Assembly (NCBI GenBank): GCA_034336665.1
Contig: CM067566.1
Location: 31,278,330 to 31,342,329 of the forward strand
Direction of reading: 5' to 3'
From: Luscinia megarhynchos
Taxonomy: Eukaryota; Chordata; Aves; Passeriformes; Turdidae
Length of the DNA: 64,000 bases
In this document: positions 21,901 to 36,900 of the stretch, piece by piece
Position numbering within the stretch: the first letter of the stretch is position 1
Layout: every line of letters starts with the position of its first letter
The notes under the pieces: generated by a model
The model's input: only the letters and a program-made list of their open reading frames with translations
Databases searched by the model: none
Told to the model about the DNA's origin: nothing
Made by a program: the position numbers and the translations under genes

Positions 21901-24900
21901 AAAGGCTCCACCAAGAAAAGTCAGGAAAATTAGCTAACTAATTGTAGCACACTCCAAACTAGTTGCCTGCAGAGATGTGCCTGCTAGGATAAAAATAGAC
22001 AGTTTTAATAGAAGCACAGTAAGTTCCTTCACAGATAGCAAACCACGTTACTGAGGGGATTACAATGAGATAGCAGCCTCCTCCTGTGGCTGCACCACTC
22101 ACTGTAGCCTTCAGCACCAGGAGTCTAAGGTGGAGAGCAGGCTCCAGTCAGTACTGCTGCCGTACAGACAAATCCCTTCAAATCAATAAAAAATATAAAG
22201 TCAACCTACGTGGAAAAAGCTACATAGGAGCTTTGCATGCAAGCTATGGTCACACATTCTCTCCTTCTCTGTCCTCCTTCAGGCATTTTCCAGTTACCAT
22301 TTTCAGCAGGGTACAAACAAATGAACCAATCAATTTAAAATTCAGTGAGTGGATACTGTCTGAGATCAGTCCAATTTACTGCTACACAATGTATACATAA
22401 GAGGCTTTAAAAGCCATGCTGGCATGTGCAGATTTAGTCACTGACTGGATGGAGAACAGCCTGCTATGCTGGTAGAATACTTCAAAAATTCCAGACCAGG
22501 GATACAGCTTCCACATGAAGGTATCTGCAGACAGGCATGCTCATAGCCTCAGGCCTCACCTGGCAGTGTAGAGATAATGCACAGATATGTGCATTTTCTC
22601 TAATAAACATAACATAGATGTAAATTGAGCTGTGGAAAACAAATGCAGATTATAATATCCAACAGATGTCCAGATTATTTTTTAACAGTTCTGCTGTCAG
22701 CCTTATTTTCATAGAATGATGATGAAGGTTCAGTTAAAGCAACAGCTACTTACTTGTTGATAGTTCTTCCAAAAGTGACTTGTACTAGTGCAATTAACGT
22801 TTTTCTGACCCACTTGAACACTAGAACAATGAAAAATGATAAAAAATAATGACATTAGAGAACCCATGATCACGTGCAAAACCTTCCCCCTACCTCCCAC
22901 CAAACCAAACCCAAACAACCCACCCCTAAAGTAAACACATTGTTATAATCCTAAGAGTCCATTAATTGTGCAGAGGTTTGATTTTTCTTTATTATGTTCC
23001 TTGTATTGTTTGCTGTTCAGTTTTTAAGTACTGCAGGTTATATAAGCATATAACATGGATTCTAGGCTAGACTGTAAATTTTTATATGCAAGAATATTTC
23101 AAATTAATTGGGCAATACAACTACTCAAAACCCTTTTTCTACTACAAAAAAACCCAAATGTCCTAAAACTTTCCCACCCTTTTCACACCTATTAGTAGAA
23201 AGTACACACAGCAGCACCACTAAAATTCTGAAAACATTTTCACTCAAACCAAGAAGTCAGCTTTCCATTACAAATAAAGGAAACAAAATTGAGTGCTTTC
23301 AAGTAATTACTGGTTAATCTTTCTTTCATCACAATAAAGTCTATATTTGGAAGATACATCTGCCATTTTTGGAAGGTGCCACATTTTGCAATAGTCACCC
23401 TGTAAATAATTTTATAGAATATGCACATTCAAAAAGAAACAAAAATAGTTTTCTTTATTACCATCATTAAGTTATTTAAGGAGGGGAATTCAGTTTTTAA
23501 ATACACCACAATTCTAGCATCATTTTCATCATATAACTTGCAGAACTAAAATGTATACATAATTCACTTTAAATGGATGTTAAAATTCTATTTCTTTGTC
23601 AGAGACACGTCCTATAATAGAGCCATCTTTCCTTCCTCAGGAATTCCTGCAATCTAACAAATAACCTATTTACAAAAAGTATACTGTCCTTTTTTCCTTT
23701 TTTTTCCTATTTTTTTCATGAAAAATTGAAAAATATTAAGTGCAAATGCTCTCGTCTACCAGTTACATTTTTATTGTCATTTTATATTTTAACTTCACTT
23801 TTGAATGAAAGCTCCAGAGTTATGAACTACTTAAGAACAGCTTGGTTTCAAAGTGGCCGTGTAGACTGCAAGAATGTTTATTGAAACAGCAAAAAAATCT
23901 AGATTAGGAAGTGCCCTACAGAGCCAAGAGATTCCATTAGCAGTTGAGCAGGTTTACATCTTACTTCCTCGCAGTTCAAAAATCTCTCCAATCAGCATGA
24001 AACACGGTTCAGCAAGAGAGTCCTTCTTCCCATCCACCTCCTCTCCATAGTCTGACAGGTCACTGTCCTCTTCTGTTTCTTCCTAGGAAGAGAAGGACAA
24101 CATGGGTATGTACTGCAGCTCCCCAGCCTTCTTCCAGAATGGATTTAGTTAGTGCCATGCTCTGGAGAAGGAGCACAGCCAGTCCTCTCAAAAAACAGCG
24201 TTAGAGCCAAAACTGCTGCTGGCAGGACCTGACAAACAGGAAACTCACTAGGGAGTTTGAAAACTTCCCATTGGGCTAAAGTGATGAGGACACTGCATGC
24301 TGTATCTTCTGCTTGAAACCTTGTCTCAGTAAGCACCTCAATGCTGCCCAGATTTTCAGAATCTACTGCCTATACTGCCCCATCAACACCAGCTGGATAA
24401 AAGAAAGCAAGTGATGTGGGAGTAGTGTACTGCTAGGAAACAGATGAGAGCTGTAAGCAGGAGATTGCACTCAACAGTGTTTGTGATTGCAAAGCCTCTC
24501 TGACACAACACATAAAAAACATTCAGGATGGGGAGCTAGCCAGCTGGAGCTGTTTGCAATGCAAACAGCTGGGAAGAAAAGGGAAAATCTGGTTATTGCA
24601 CAGGGAGAAGCAGGTAGCTGGCTCCCCAGGAGAACAGACGGTGCCTTCACAGCTGAAGCCACTCAGTGGGATCAGGCACTAACCAGTTGTCCTTGAAGTA
24701 AGCTGGGAACCAAACCCAGCAGTGGAGAGGGAACTAGCCACTGCAGAGACAAGAACCATTAATGAAAACTAGTCACAGTCAGGAACACAATATTGTGATA
24801 CTTAGTGACCTGAGCCTGAGGATACCCAAGCTCAGGGCAGCAAAGGGAGAAGAGTTATTCAGATAGACTCCCAGAAGATGACTGGGTTGAACCACTTTAA

Positions 24901-27900
24901 TTCTGGCAGTACCATCTATTCAAGACTGAAGGACAGACAGCAGGTTGTTTCTCACTGTCATGAAAATTGCTTCAGGATCAGGACAACACCACCCATCATT
25001 ACTCATGGCAGCCACCACATCCCTTTGCTTTCCTGGATTTTGCCCTGCCTGCCTATGCTTCAAGCAAAGCTAAAGAGAGGCAGACCTGACCTCCAGTGAG
25101 GCTGGTGCAATGCCCCAGTCTCTGGATCAGGAATGGTCAGAATGATGTGCAAATTTTCTTCAGCCTGGTTTTCAGAGATACCAATCATCTCTTCCTTTCA
25201 TCCTCATCATTCGATCATCTAATACTGGATTATTTTTCTGCTATTCGGTGAATCTCCAACCATCTAGAAAATGCAACAAGAACTGTAAATTCTTACACTA
25301 CAGTGCATTTTCAATCCAGTAAATTCATAAATCTAAAAGCCCTTCTTTCTAGATGATATCAACTACATTTTTGCTTTGATTTGGTTTTTGGTCCAGAGAG
25401 CTAAGAAATATATTCTAAAGCTAACCCTGTCCAAGGAGTTGTATATACAAAGAAATTGCTGCAGTATCTAATGCTGAAAACAACACTCAAGAGGTAATAT
25501 TATTGCTCTGACATATATTTGAAAAATGTGAGATGAGATGTAAAGGCAAAGCAAGCTGAAAGAGAATTCTCTACTACAAAGTCCAAAATACAAAGTAAAC
25601 CAGAAATTCTCAGTTACAAAAAGAACACAATTACACCAGCTTTACTTGTGGTTTAACACAGCTGATTGCATTTATGAGCTTGTACTAAATGACTAAATGA
25701 AAGCAGTTTAACTGCTTTAGGACAGTATCCAAGATGCTATCAATGGGCAAGACTGAGCTGATCCAAAGCATTACTGAACGACACGGGACTCCAGAAACAG
25801 AAGAGCTAATCCCAGACTGCTTCACAATCCATCTCCCTCCATTTTATTTTACTATTTTCACATTAGGACAATTGTTTGACATACTCAGACAGTCTAACAG
25901 TTCCCATCATCTGTGTTCTGTTGTCTTTTCTTATGTGTAAGCTTAAGGAAAGAAGGGAGAAGAGAGGGAAGAGAAATGTGAAGCAGGATGGTCTTTGTCT
26001 GCCTTTGCACAGTGCCCGGCATAATACACTCTAGCCAAAATTAAGCTCCTAGTCCCAAAGTAATAAATAATATTAAATTTAAACTCAGTAAGAAGTTATC
26101 TTCCAACTTCTCTGTTGCCATTTTTTGCTCGTACTTCCTTTAGTTTTTCAGTAACTGCTGTGTAATTTCTGCTTTGTTTGTTCTCACACACTTGTATCAA
26201 AAATTCTCTTTCCTTCTCCTGTATTTCCTAACTATTTTCTCCTACACACTCACATAATACAGTATCTATGCAGTCTAGTTTTGTCTTGAGGATGTTTTTC
26301 AATTAAATAGCAAAATACTAAGAGCTTCACACTTCAGTGCTTTTATGCTACTTCCACCTACAAGTCATTTTAGTGAATGCACTTTGGATTTTAGAAGTCC
26401 AGTACTTCAAAGTGGAAAACTAGTTTCTCAAACTTTTGTTATATTTATTACTCTGAATAGAGGCACATGCATTTAGCATCTAGATGCAAATACAGTGTAA
26501 TTGTGAAAGATACATATATGATTTTCTTATTTCTGAGATGGAAGACCACCTTTCTCCATATTAAAAGGCTAGAACTGTACATGCTCCCCAAATTCAAATT
26601 ATCCAGCATAAGACCCATCCATTCCAGACAACTACAGCATGTAAGAAATGAACTGTTTTCATATGTATTTTGGTATAAAATATAACTAAAAGGGGGAATA
26701 CAAACAGCTCCTTGAATGTTGCATTATCTGAACACAAACAACACAGAATAGAGTGCCATGGAATTATGGTCAATTTAGTCAATGGGCTATTTATGTCACT
26801 AATCTATTATTCATTGCATTTTGATAAACAATGGGGTTCTATGGCTTAACAACAAATTCTCCAACTGGTTTGCCCACATAGGCTCCTGCCTGCATTTGCA
26901 AATGCCCTCAGTAAGCCTGCACTATTTGCCAACAGTTTTTTGTTGAAACTAGCTCTGCTTCAGAAGCGGTCCTGAAATTAAGGATATACAGCTATTCTTG
27001 CCAAGAGAATATTTCCAAGTGATAATTATTTTTACCTGCCCAAACCCTCTGAAATATGCATGTCCAGAACTGAAAAAGTGGAAAATTCTGCTATTAAAAA
27101 AATACACAATCCCACATGAACTGCAATTTACTTATTTGCAATAGCTTACACATTTGCCCATATGCATGTACCAAAAGACAGGAAACCTATTTTATTAATA
27201 AACATCTTTTAAATTCATAGGCAGCTCTTCTGACTCTGTGTTCGCTTACAGTAAATTACAAATGACCTTTGGAAATATTGCCTGCCATTCAAACACTAAT
27301 GATTCTCCCTGCTTACTTAGGATAAGTAATTAAATTGGGAAGATTACTTTTCTACCACTTACCTCCTGATGAGAAAACAAATCACCAGGAAGTCGTTCTA
27401 GAAATGAGGAGAGTGAGAATGATGACTTCTTTCCTTGCACATCAATAACTTTGAGGTGCTCTGGGGAGGGGCTCAAGAAGGCGTAAAGTGCTTCACTCTG
27501 GCAGAGTCTTTCATCAGAGAGTAATTTCTATGGAATAAAAATAATGACACATCACAGCAACACGTCAATTAAATATTTCTTGTTAAGGAATAAGAGGTGT
27601 TGAGGCATCCAATAAAACTGATTAAGTCACAGCTCAGAGGTAGTGTGAGAAAAAAATCTCACAAAGATATTTAACAAGCTATTTCTAAAGTACTGTAACT
27701 AGTAAGAATAAAGCTTTTAATCTTACAACTTTCTTGTTTTATAACGATTTCTCATTTGTAAGGAATTTGTTGTGAAGAGTTTTAGCTGAAAGTGGCAATT
27801 AAAGGATTCATTATTTAATCAAAGTTTAAATTAACTTACCACTAGAGGAATAGCTACTATCAGTCAAACTCATCTCAACTTCAGGCATTTTGGACAATTT

Positions 27901-30900
27901 TGATATTTGTAGTGTCAAAGCTTACATTTGACCTATTTGTTCAAGGCTCTTTCTTTAGGCAATAGAGAGGCACCAGTCTCTCAGTTCTCCTGTTAAGATA
28001 TCTGTTGGTTTTGTCTTTATTTTCTTACCTGAAGAAAGTTATTAAGCTGGTTCTTGGATTTCTCCATGAATTTCTGGTCTATGGATTTGAAGGGCAGCTT
28101 GCTGAGAGAAGGCAACTGAACTTTCTTTAATGACGGAAAACACTGTGTAGGAGAAAGGAAAGCTCAATTAAAATGTATGCAAAAAAAGGTGGTTTAGAAT
28201 AGAAATGAAGAGGCTCCTTTTCGTTCTTATCTCCCTTTCACACCCCTCTCAAGAAAACACCTTCCCTCTCCCACTATGGGCTGACATATCTAAACCCCTT
28301 CCTTTTACAGCATCATTATCTATTCCCTATCAGACAGAAAGGTTAAAGCACTGTGAAAAAAATCCCAACCTTCTGCCTCCCTAAAAGCTGTCATTTCTAA
28401 TACTTCCCTAGAAGCCAGACATAAAATCTCATTCTTATAGCAGGCTCTTGCATGACAGTGCAGAGCATACACCATTTTGAAATGGGGTTAGTCCAGTAAA
28501 ACATTACTAAGGGGAAAAAATAATTATAAACAAGTTTATAAGCATCTGTCAGAGACCAGAAATATGCAGATAGAAATCTAGCTCTAAAGGGCTAAAAGCC
28601 AAAAGGCTGGCATTAAAACTGAGAGCATTAAATATTTTTATCATTCTGACAAATGTTGGCAGTTTGTATCTTCTCCCTCTGGCAGCCAAGGATTCATACC
28701 TCACTGAGTTTGCGGTGTAGGTTCTGAAACTCATTAAGCTTCCTGGGAACAGTCCAGTTCTTAGTTTCAGCTCCACCAACTTCTTGTAAACTCACCATGA
28801 CAGAGTAACAGGGCACTTGTTCTCCATTCTCTTCTAAAACCTTGTGGGGAAGAAAAACCAGCTAAGGTAATCTCTTTTCAAAGTAAACAGTGGAACATTT
28901 GAGCTGCCAGATGACTGCCTTGCAAACTCAAGTCATCAGTCCCACGCTTCTCTTGAGATTTGCAAGCTGCATATGGAGAATTTCCTTAATGAACTAACCT
29001 TCACCCAAAATGCTGTGCCAGTCCTGAATCAGTCCTCCAGCTAGCCATTACATCTTACATACAGCTTTGCAATGCTGTCCACCAGCAGTCAAGTCCCTCT
29101 GACATGTCTTCATCAAACAGCTGAGTGTATGATTTCAGTTTTTTAGGTAGCTACCATCTAGCTTTGTGATTGCTCATCAATACTCCATCTCTCCTATCTG
29201 CATTTACCTCAGTGTTCTCCCTTATTTCCAGCCTCCCTCCCCAGTGCTTCTGCTGAGGCTCACCCACACACCAGGACAGCAGCTCTGCAGCTGGGTCCTG
29301 CAACAGCTGGTGCTGTTACAGAGCAATTTCTCTGCTCACTTGAGCTGCTCTCCTTGCACAGTTTGTGGTATCCATGCACTGAGGGACTCACAACTTAAAA
29401 AAATACTAATGAATCCAATGACAATCCTCAGCCAGAGGAAGAGTCAACTAATCACATTGTGCAAATAGGAAAACTACAGCAAAGTTAAACAATTTTTTCT
29501 TGAGACAACAGCAGCAGTGTAACCGCACTGTTTCTTAATATGATGTAAAAATTGACATGAGAATTTCATCCTTATGTCCTATTGGCAGCAAATTTTTATT
29601 TACTTATTTTGAGGAGACACCCACATTGAAATATTTTATGCATTTCCCTTATTTGTCTTTTGTAATCATTCTAGAACACTTGTTTTTATATACATGCAAA
29701 TAACTGTGAAGTAATTATGAAATACCACTCCCAGTCTTTTTGAGCAAAGTTATAACTTCAAAGCTTTTTTTATAAAGAATATTTAACTAATCTAATTTAA
29801 GTAAGAATAAACTTTAAAATTCATATAATTATGACACCTTTTCTGAGAAGCCTGTAGAGATCTGATAACACAATGCTATTGATGAATAATTTGACAAGCA
29901 ACAACATCACCATTGTAAAAGCCATGTGGCTGAAATGTACCTTCATATTTTTAAGCTATTCAGAGCTGTACATTGATAATATTCCCTGTAATGCATTGCT
30001 CATAGAGCTGCACAAAGACCACTGGGAAGCCAAGTCTGATGCCCAGATTTCACAAATCTCTGTCAAAAACCTGCAGCAGCACTCAGACAGAATACAAAGC
30101 ACCAGCCTGAAATGCCTGCAAATGTGCCTGGTTCTCAGTGCAGCTCTTTGGAGAAGTGCCTATCTCCTGCCAGACTACTGCAGAAATAGATGCTTGAACA
30201 GCCTCCAAGATGCAGGTCAGAGAGACATGGTGCAGAACAACTGGGATTGTCTGGGACAGTTCCTGCCCTGTCTACCCTGAGCTGGACTGGATCTGTGTTT
30301 GTAGGTGACTCACCAACACCTCCTGGCTGTCATTTTTCAATACTGGGAAATCAGTGCTGAAATTGCTGATTTGAGTCATGCCTGTAATTTTCCGTGCCAA
30401 ATTTGTTCCCAGAGCAGGGATTTGCATGTGTAGGGTCATCTGAACTGCAATTGTCAGGAGAGAGTCATCCCTCTGAAAGGCCATTCTCAAAATAGGAGGA
30501 CTTAGTACTCCTGCTTCATTAGAGTCTATGAGCAGAATCATCTAAATTCCAATTACTAGATGTAGGCACATTACAACCTTTTTTTCCAAGTACTCCCAAA
30601 TACCTTCATATAAATAACAATGATGTTGTGGATCTTCTTAGGAATGCAAAATTTTTTATCAACTTAGGCACTTGTGAATTTGTTTTTCCAAATTAATGAG
30701 TCAACTGGAAAACAGAAAAATGGAATGTTAGGAGGTCTTCTAAACCAGGAGATCTAGTCCTCTGCTGTTAGCAGACACCATCTCATACAACTGCTATCAT
30801 GAATAAATTCAACCTAGAGAACCCTATTCCTCTGATTCTCCCTTTTGCTAAGTTAAGCAAATGAAAGTGCTTTCAGAACCACTTCTCATGGGAGCAGTTC

Positions 30901-33900
30901 CTCATTCAAATCTACCCTTCTCAAGGGACACAGCCTAGCACCTGCAAAGCGACTGCAACACTTCCTCATGAGTGCAAACTGCCCTCCTAACATAGTCAAG
31001 GGCTGCATTTACCCTGACAGATCTGCAGCCCACTCAAGAGGAGCTGCACATCTGACAAGCCACCAGCATATCTACTGTTTCCAGCCAAAAGGTGCTCCAA
31101 GGATCAGAGCTGAAGCCCAGAGCTCCTGCTGAACACAAACCTTGCATGCCATGCCACGAGACTGCACTTCTAATACTCCTACCCAAAAAATCATCCAGCT
31201 TTTCTCCAGCCTTCCTAACCCTTTTCCAGCCCCACTTTCAGGTGCTGCCTACACAATGCTGAGTACAGGTCATTTAGTAGACCAGTTTAAAAGGTCAATA
31301 ACTGGCTATTACACTTTCAGCTCAAAATCTATAGCAAAATTTACTTTTACAAAGGTTTTCTGCTAAACAATAAGGCTAAGGTTTTCTGTCTCTAATACCA
31401 CTGAGCTATATTCTGGGATTTGCAACAACATATTTTGCAGATAGAAAGACTATGTGACCTACTCATGCCCCCTGAAAGCATCAACTGCAGCTAGAATATT
31501 CCCAAGCAATTAATTAACACAGATATCTACAACACCCATGTTTTATCCAGCCTACCCTTTGAAGCATGGAGCTGCAAACAGCACAATTAATGCAAGCCTG
31601 TATTTAATTACCTAATCCAATGCGACTCATAGTTAAAGCAGCAAGCAATTAGAAGTGTGCAGAAAGCTGCCATTCTGTAGTTTTTCTGCCCCCAGAGTTT
31701 ATCAAATTTTAAGACCAAGTTTCAAAAGCTACAAATAACTCTTAAGAAGACAACTTAAGAACTTTTCAGTCCTCAATAGTGTCACCTGCAAACAGCATTA
31801 AAAAAAATCCAGATGTTTCCACATGGAGAATTTGGTTTTAAAACTGGCATCTTACATTTTTTGAGCTGTTGGATTTATTCTTTTACAATGACTAACTGTT
31901 GACAGACCTATCACTGGCTTGCAAGAGCTTAAGACAGAACCTAATAAACTCTGCAGCACATACTTTTTTCCTCCAACAAAGTGTTACCTCAAGAAAACTC
32001 TTTATATTCATTTCAGGAACACTTTCTTAATGGCATACAAAGGCAAGCCACTAGAGACTCGATTAATCTTTAATTCTTCATAGTGATACTGTCAAGAAGA
32101 TTACTTGCCAGCCTACACTTAGGAACTCAGTGAATGCTTGTTATGTACTTTCATGGTAAGTGTTAATAGAGAGCCAGAAGGTGGTAATACTTTTTGTTTT
32201 CATTACAATTTTTTACATCCATTCTACAATTGTCTGCCTATGCCCAAATGGAACAGCAGAACAAGACCAAAAAAAAAAGTAAAAAAAAGTAACAACTACT
32301 TCAACTGAGAGATATAAAGCACTTTCTTTCCAGGCATTCAAGCCCCTTGAAACTGTACAGCCATTAAATACAATAATACAAAACCCAAAAAGTATAAGCA
32401 CTCCATCTTTGAGACACAGCAGAGACTCAACTGCACCCAAGTGCAATAGTATGGTAATATAGGAAGAGACAGTTCTCATGAAAAACAGTGCCCCTAAGAT
32501 AGCAAATTACTTTACCCAGTGCCAAAACTTGTTTATGCACATGCAGGTAATTTTTATAACTCCATTACAATAGTGTCTGAGGAACAGAAACTCTGGGTAT
32601 GCATCATAGTAGCCACTAGGGAAACAGAAGAGGTTAGGGTTCTTTCCCCCATAAGTAAATTTTAAGTATAAACAGGTATAAGGAAAGTATCTGCACATTT
32701 TTCTTCTGCTTTTCATGCAAGTTTGAACAGACTCAGAAGATAAAAAGCCAGAAAAAAAATCCCCTACCTCTCCTGAAACAATGAAGGCTTTCCACATGCC
32801 AAGATTCTCACACCACCAGTCTGTTCTTGCAATGTGCAGCTGAAGGTCACTGTGCTCTCTCTCCATCAGAGTAATTTCATCCTTCAGCTTAGAAACAATC
32901 TGCAGAGAAAAGTTTTTTCATTACAATTGGTAGGAAAAACTTGTGCAGCACACAAGCTTTATGTCTTTAGGGACACTGTTCTGAAAGAAGAAAAGGTACA
33001 AAAGCAGAGGGAGAACAATTCATGTGGATTAAAAATTTAAAAAAAAACAAAAAAAAAAACCAAACAAGTGAAGGAATCGATGATGCCTCAAACTTCTTCA
33101 GTATATAGCAATCTTAAAGGTCAACCCTCACACTAAAATAAAAAAAAAAGTTAGAAGTACAACTACTATCACACTACCAGCATAAAAGACACCTGAGATA
33201 GGATTCTGTATTACATATGGTATGTTTTATAAGAATTTGAAATTGCCATTAATGAAACAGACTTTACTGAACACATCTTTATTTTCAGGTACACATCATG
33301 TGACTGAAGAACCTGGGAATAGATTTCATTTCTAGGAATTTCTAGAGATTCTAAGCTATGTTAGAAATCACTCAGAAAGTTATCACTTATTTCATTTTAG
33401 TTTTGAGGTTTTTGGTTGTTTTGTTTTTAGTTTTAACAAGGATTTGTTAATGTAGAAAGCACAAAAAGTAGCCAAACATCCTGCCAGGAGACAGTATGAC
33501 AAGAGAAGGTGGAAATATATACATAAGATGTGACATTAGAAACACAGCAAAAGCAGATGGCACTTTTTCATTTTTAAATATGATATAGCACTTAGCCAAA
33601 TTTATCAGTTCTGTCACTTACACCACAAAAGGGCAACATTCTACAGAACCACAGGAATTCTACCTTCAGAATTTTTGTCTCGTGTCACGTGTCAAATATT
33701 ATCTATGCAACAGCTATATAACAATTTTCTAGCAAATACCTCACCTTCAGAATAATTTTATATTTAACTTTATTTGCTATCAATGCTGAGACTTCTCTAG
33801 AATCACCTTAATATTGACTCCAGTGGCATCCAGGAGCATTCAATAAATACAGAACAACTGGTAAGATTTTATCATAAGTAAACAACTGTTACATTTACAA

Positions 33901-36900
33901 ACCCTATACTGAGATTTTACAGTAATACTGGATCCATTTTACTATTCTGTTTCAGAGATATATCTATTTTCCAAGACAAAGAATATTCTAGAAACAAAAA
34001 TATACAGGGAAAAACCCACTACTTCAGTAGGGGTACAACTCCCACCTCCCCAGGAGCCCAAGTATAGAAAGAATATGGTTTCAAGAATGCAAAGGGAACA
34101 TAGAACATTCATGTGAATAGAACACTAAATAAAGGTTTAGTCATATAGAATCACAGAAGGGCTTGGGTTGAAAGGGGGACACCCCAGAACAGCTGCAAAT
34201 ATTTTCAGCTGTCTGCAGTACCCTCTGGCAGAAGAAAAATGTAGAAGGGCAGAGGGAATGAAGCTAGCCAGGGTGGCCTCAAACTCTGGTGTCCACATCT
34301 TTCTCCTGGAGGTAGCTGTGCCCAGAGCTGGGGCAGCAGAGAGTGAGTGGGGTGTCAACTCCTATTCAGACAAGCATCTTAGCACTCACTCTGAGTGGAG
34401 GAAAAATGTATAAAGAAGCCAGGTTCTGAGCAATGACTAATATCCAGGTACATTTTTGTCATCCCTAACAGGAGGATTTTAGGAAAACACCTTGGCTGCT
34501 TGTTCATCTTACCAACCATGTACCATCTGCAACCAAATCCCATTACACCTGACAAGATAGGCACAACAGGCCTGTAATAGCAACACAAATAAGTTAGCCC
34601 AAGCCATGTGCAAGTCTCTTGCTTCTCCTGAGTATATTCTCAGGTTGCTTACCACTTGGCAAAGAGAAAAGGATATTTTTGGTTTGCCCTAGTCCAGAGA
34701 GTTAAAGTTTCATATCCCTCAGAACTTTTCCTTTGATGACAGCATGCTTTCTCCTAGCTCCTAATAAAGGAATCAGTCACTCCTAAAGGTTTGGGGCTTT
34801 TTATCCCTTAGCTCAACGGCGTTGTGCTGAGCTCCTAAGCCAGCAGAGGGCATAGGAGATGAGCAGCACAGGGAGGCAGGGGAGAAACACCTCTTGCCAC
34901 TGACAAAGCAGCAAGACTAAGGAAGGGTGCTTGTTATTCCACGGCCAACAAAGCAATATATGCCACATTCACAATTTTAGTTACAATAGCTTTTAGATTT
35001 GGGGGAAAAAAACCAATTAAAACTAAGTTCTGATTTCACGTTCTATTTAACAAGTTGACTGAAATAATCATCTGACTCATCCAAAATGCGATAACAGGAT
35101 ATTACACAAACATACAAAATAAAAAGTCGAATAAAAACTGAAGTCATTAAAGGTACATACCTTTTTGTCGGGTTTTGGGGAATTACAGATGGAATTTAGA
35201 GCCTGTTTCTTATACTCAAGCTTGTCATTTAGCTGGCGAAGTTTATTTACAGCATAACTGGCCTGTTCATTAATTCTTGTGCTGCATTCTTCAGTAGCTT
35301 CTTCACAACTTTGGCTCTAGGAATAGAAGATGGGGATAATTGCTATATTAATATGAGAAAAGAGACAGTTATTCATAGCATGATAGAATGGTTTTGGTTG
35401 GAAGGGACCTTAAGGATCACACAGTTCCAATCTCACTGCACAGACACTTTCCACTAGACCAGACTGGTCATAGCCTCATCCAGCCTGGCCTTGAACACAG
35501 CCAGGGATGGGGCAGGAGGTGGGTTATCGTTTACTCTACAATTTTTTTTATGTATAAGAACACTTCTTGATATAGATGAAAATGTAGGTATAATAGATAT
35601 TCCAACCATCATGTCAGTCTGTTATAAAAAACCAAAGCAAAACCAAAAACCCCAACAGACAAAGCCTCATTACCATTTCTACTACAGTTCTTTGGCAACT
35701 CATGGCAACTGTGTAAAAATGACCTTTAAGCTAAGGCTTTAGTGTAAATGAGACAGAGTTAAAGTTTGTTTTAAAAGCAAAAACAGCTTAGTAGTCATGA
35801 TCAATATTCACAGCCAGAGAGAAAAGCAAATACTTAGCACTGAACTGAAAGATAATGAGGATGGGGCAGCGGGGAACAAAAAAAAACCAAAAACCCATAT
35901 TTCTAACAAACAGTCTTGCCTCCCACAAACCTTCACAAAATAGATTTGTCATCCTGCAGAACAATCTAAACTAAATTCTTTCTCTTTCTACGCAGATTTT
36001 GCTGCTGTTTTTAGAAGTGTTAATAAAAATGTGTTAAAAAGCACATATGCCTTACCCTAAATTCATAAATCATTTACATATATTCATTCAGACAAACCAA
36101 TAGCTTTTTCCATCTTGTGTACTACAGGCATGCAAAAAAATAGAAAACTTCACACCTTTCAGTGACATTCTCCCTAACATCTTCTGACATACAGCTCAGC
36201 CTCCCTCTTCTTACTGTACTTCCCCAAATAGACATGAAGACCTTAAGATCTAGCAAACAGCACTCAGCTTTTACTGCTGCCATGTTCAAAGATCTTTGAG
36301 GTCTGACTGAGTATATCTAAATTTATCTGTGGGAAGCTGAGTCTATTCTCATGAACAGGGGTTTCACGTTATTTAATGATATTCCAACTAAGCAAACTGT
36401 ATCCTTATATCACGAAGGAATTCTCATACTCTTGTAAATTCTGTGAGTTTTAGAGGAGACAGATAATAGCATCTTATACCTTATTTTTAAAAGTCTGAGA
36501 AGACATAATAGTAGCAACAATAACTAACCTCCTCTAGCATGATCCTCAACATAATGCAGAAGTCAGGAGAAATCCATGCCCTTTTCCAGCTCTGCATTTG
36601 CCTGCTATGTGGCTGAGGAAAAACCCTTTAGCTCTATGTCCTGTTCTTTCTTCTATCTATTCTGCATGAACTATAAACTCCTAGAGCCAGAAACCTGCCT
36701 CCAAGCAGGCAGTACAGACCTCAGCTCAGAATGTTGTTTTCTGGCACTACAATAACACTAATAATAATAATTAACAACATTGGGTGTTATTTAAAATGGC
36801 TAATGTAAAGAACCATAAAAGAAGCCCAAACAGTTGTTAGGGAGCATGGAGGTAAAAAAGGAATCAAAAATGTTATTTTCAACACAGGAGAATTAAAAGA

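Larger units (their letters stand above)
18944..27362 (-). other. SNX25 introns around the nexin-C exons
   Basis: Introns 18944-19738, 19840-21408, 21591-22753, 22821-23964 and 24083-27362. Apart from the CR1 piece at 19.9 kb no element was recognised. The stretch 24400-25130 is less AT-rich and could be an old unrecognised repeat. Confidence 0.5.
27528..35160 (-). other. SNX25 introns around the PX and coiled-coil exons
   Basis: Introns 27528-28028, 28143-28699, 28841-32767 and 32900-35160. They contain A-rich runs near 32270-32290 and 33040-33060 and the CR1 fragment at 34.14 kb. Nothing else was recognised. Confidence 0.5.

Noticed and set aside
24400..25130. Possible additional LTR or other dispersed repeat
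   Set aside because: The composition differs from its surroundings, but no family landmark or TG...CA terminus could be identified. A repeat-library search is needed to decide.
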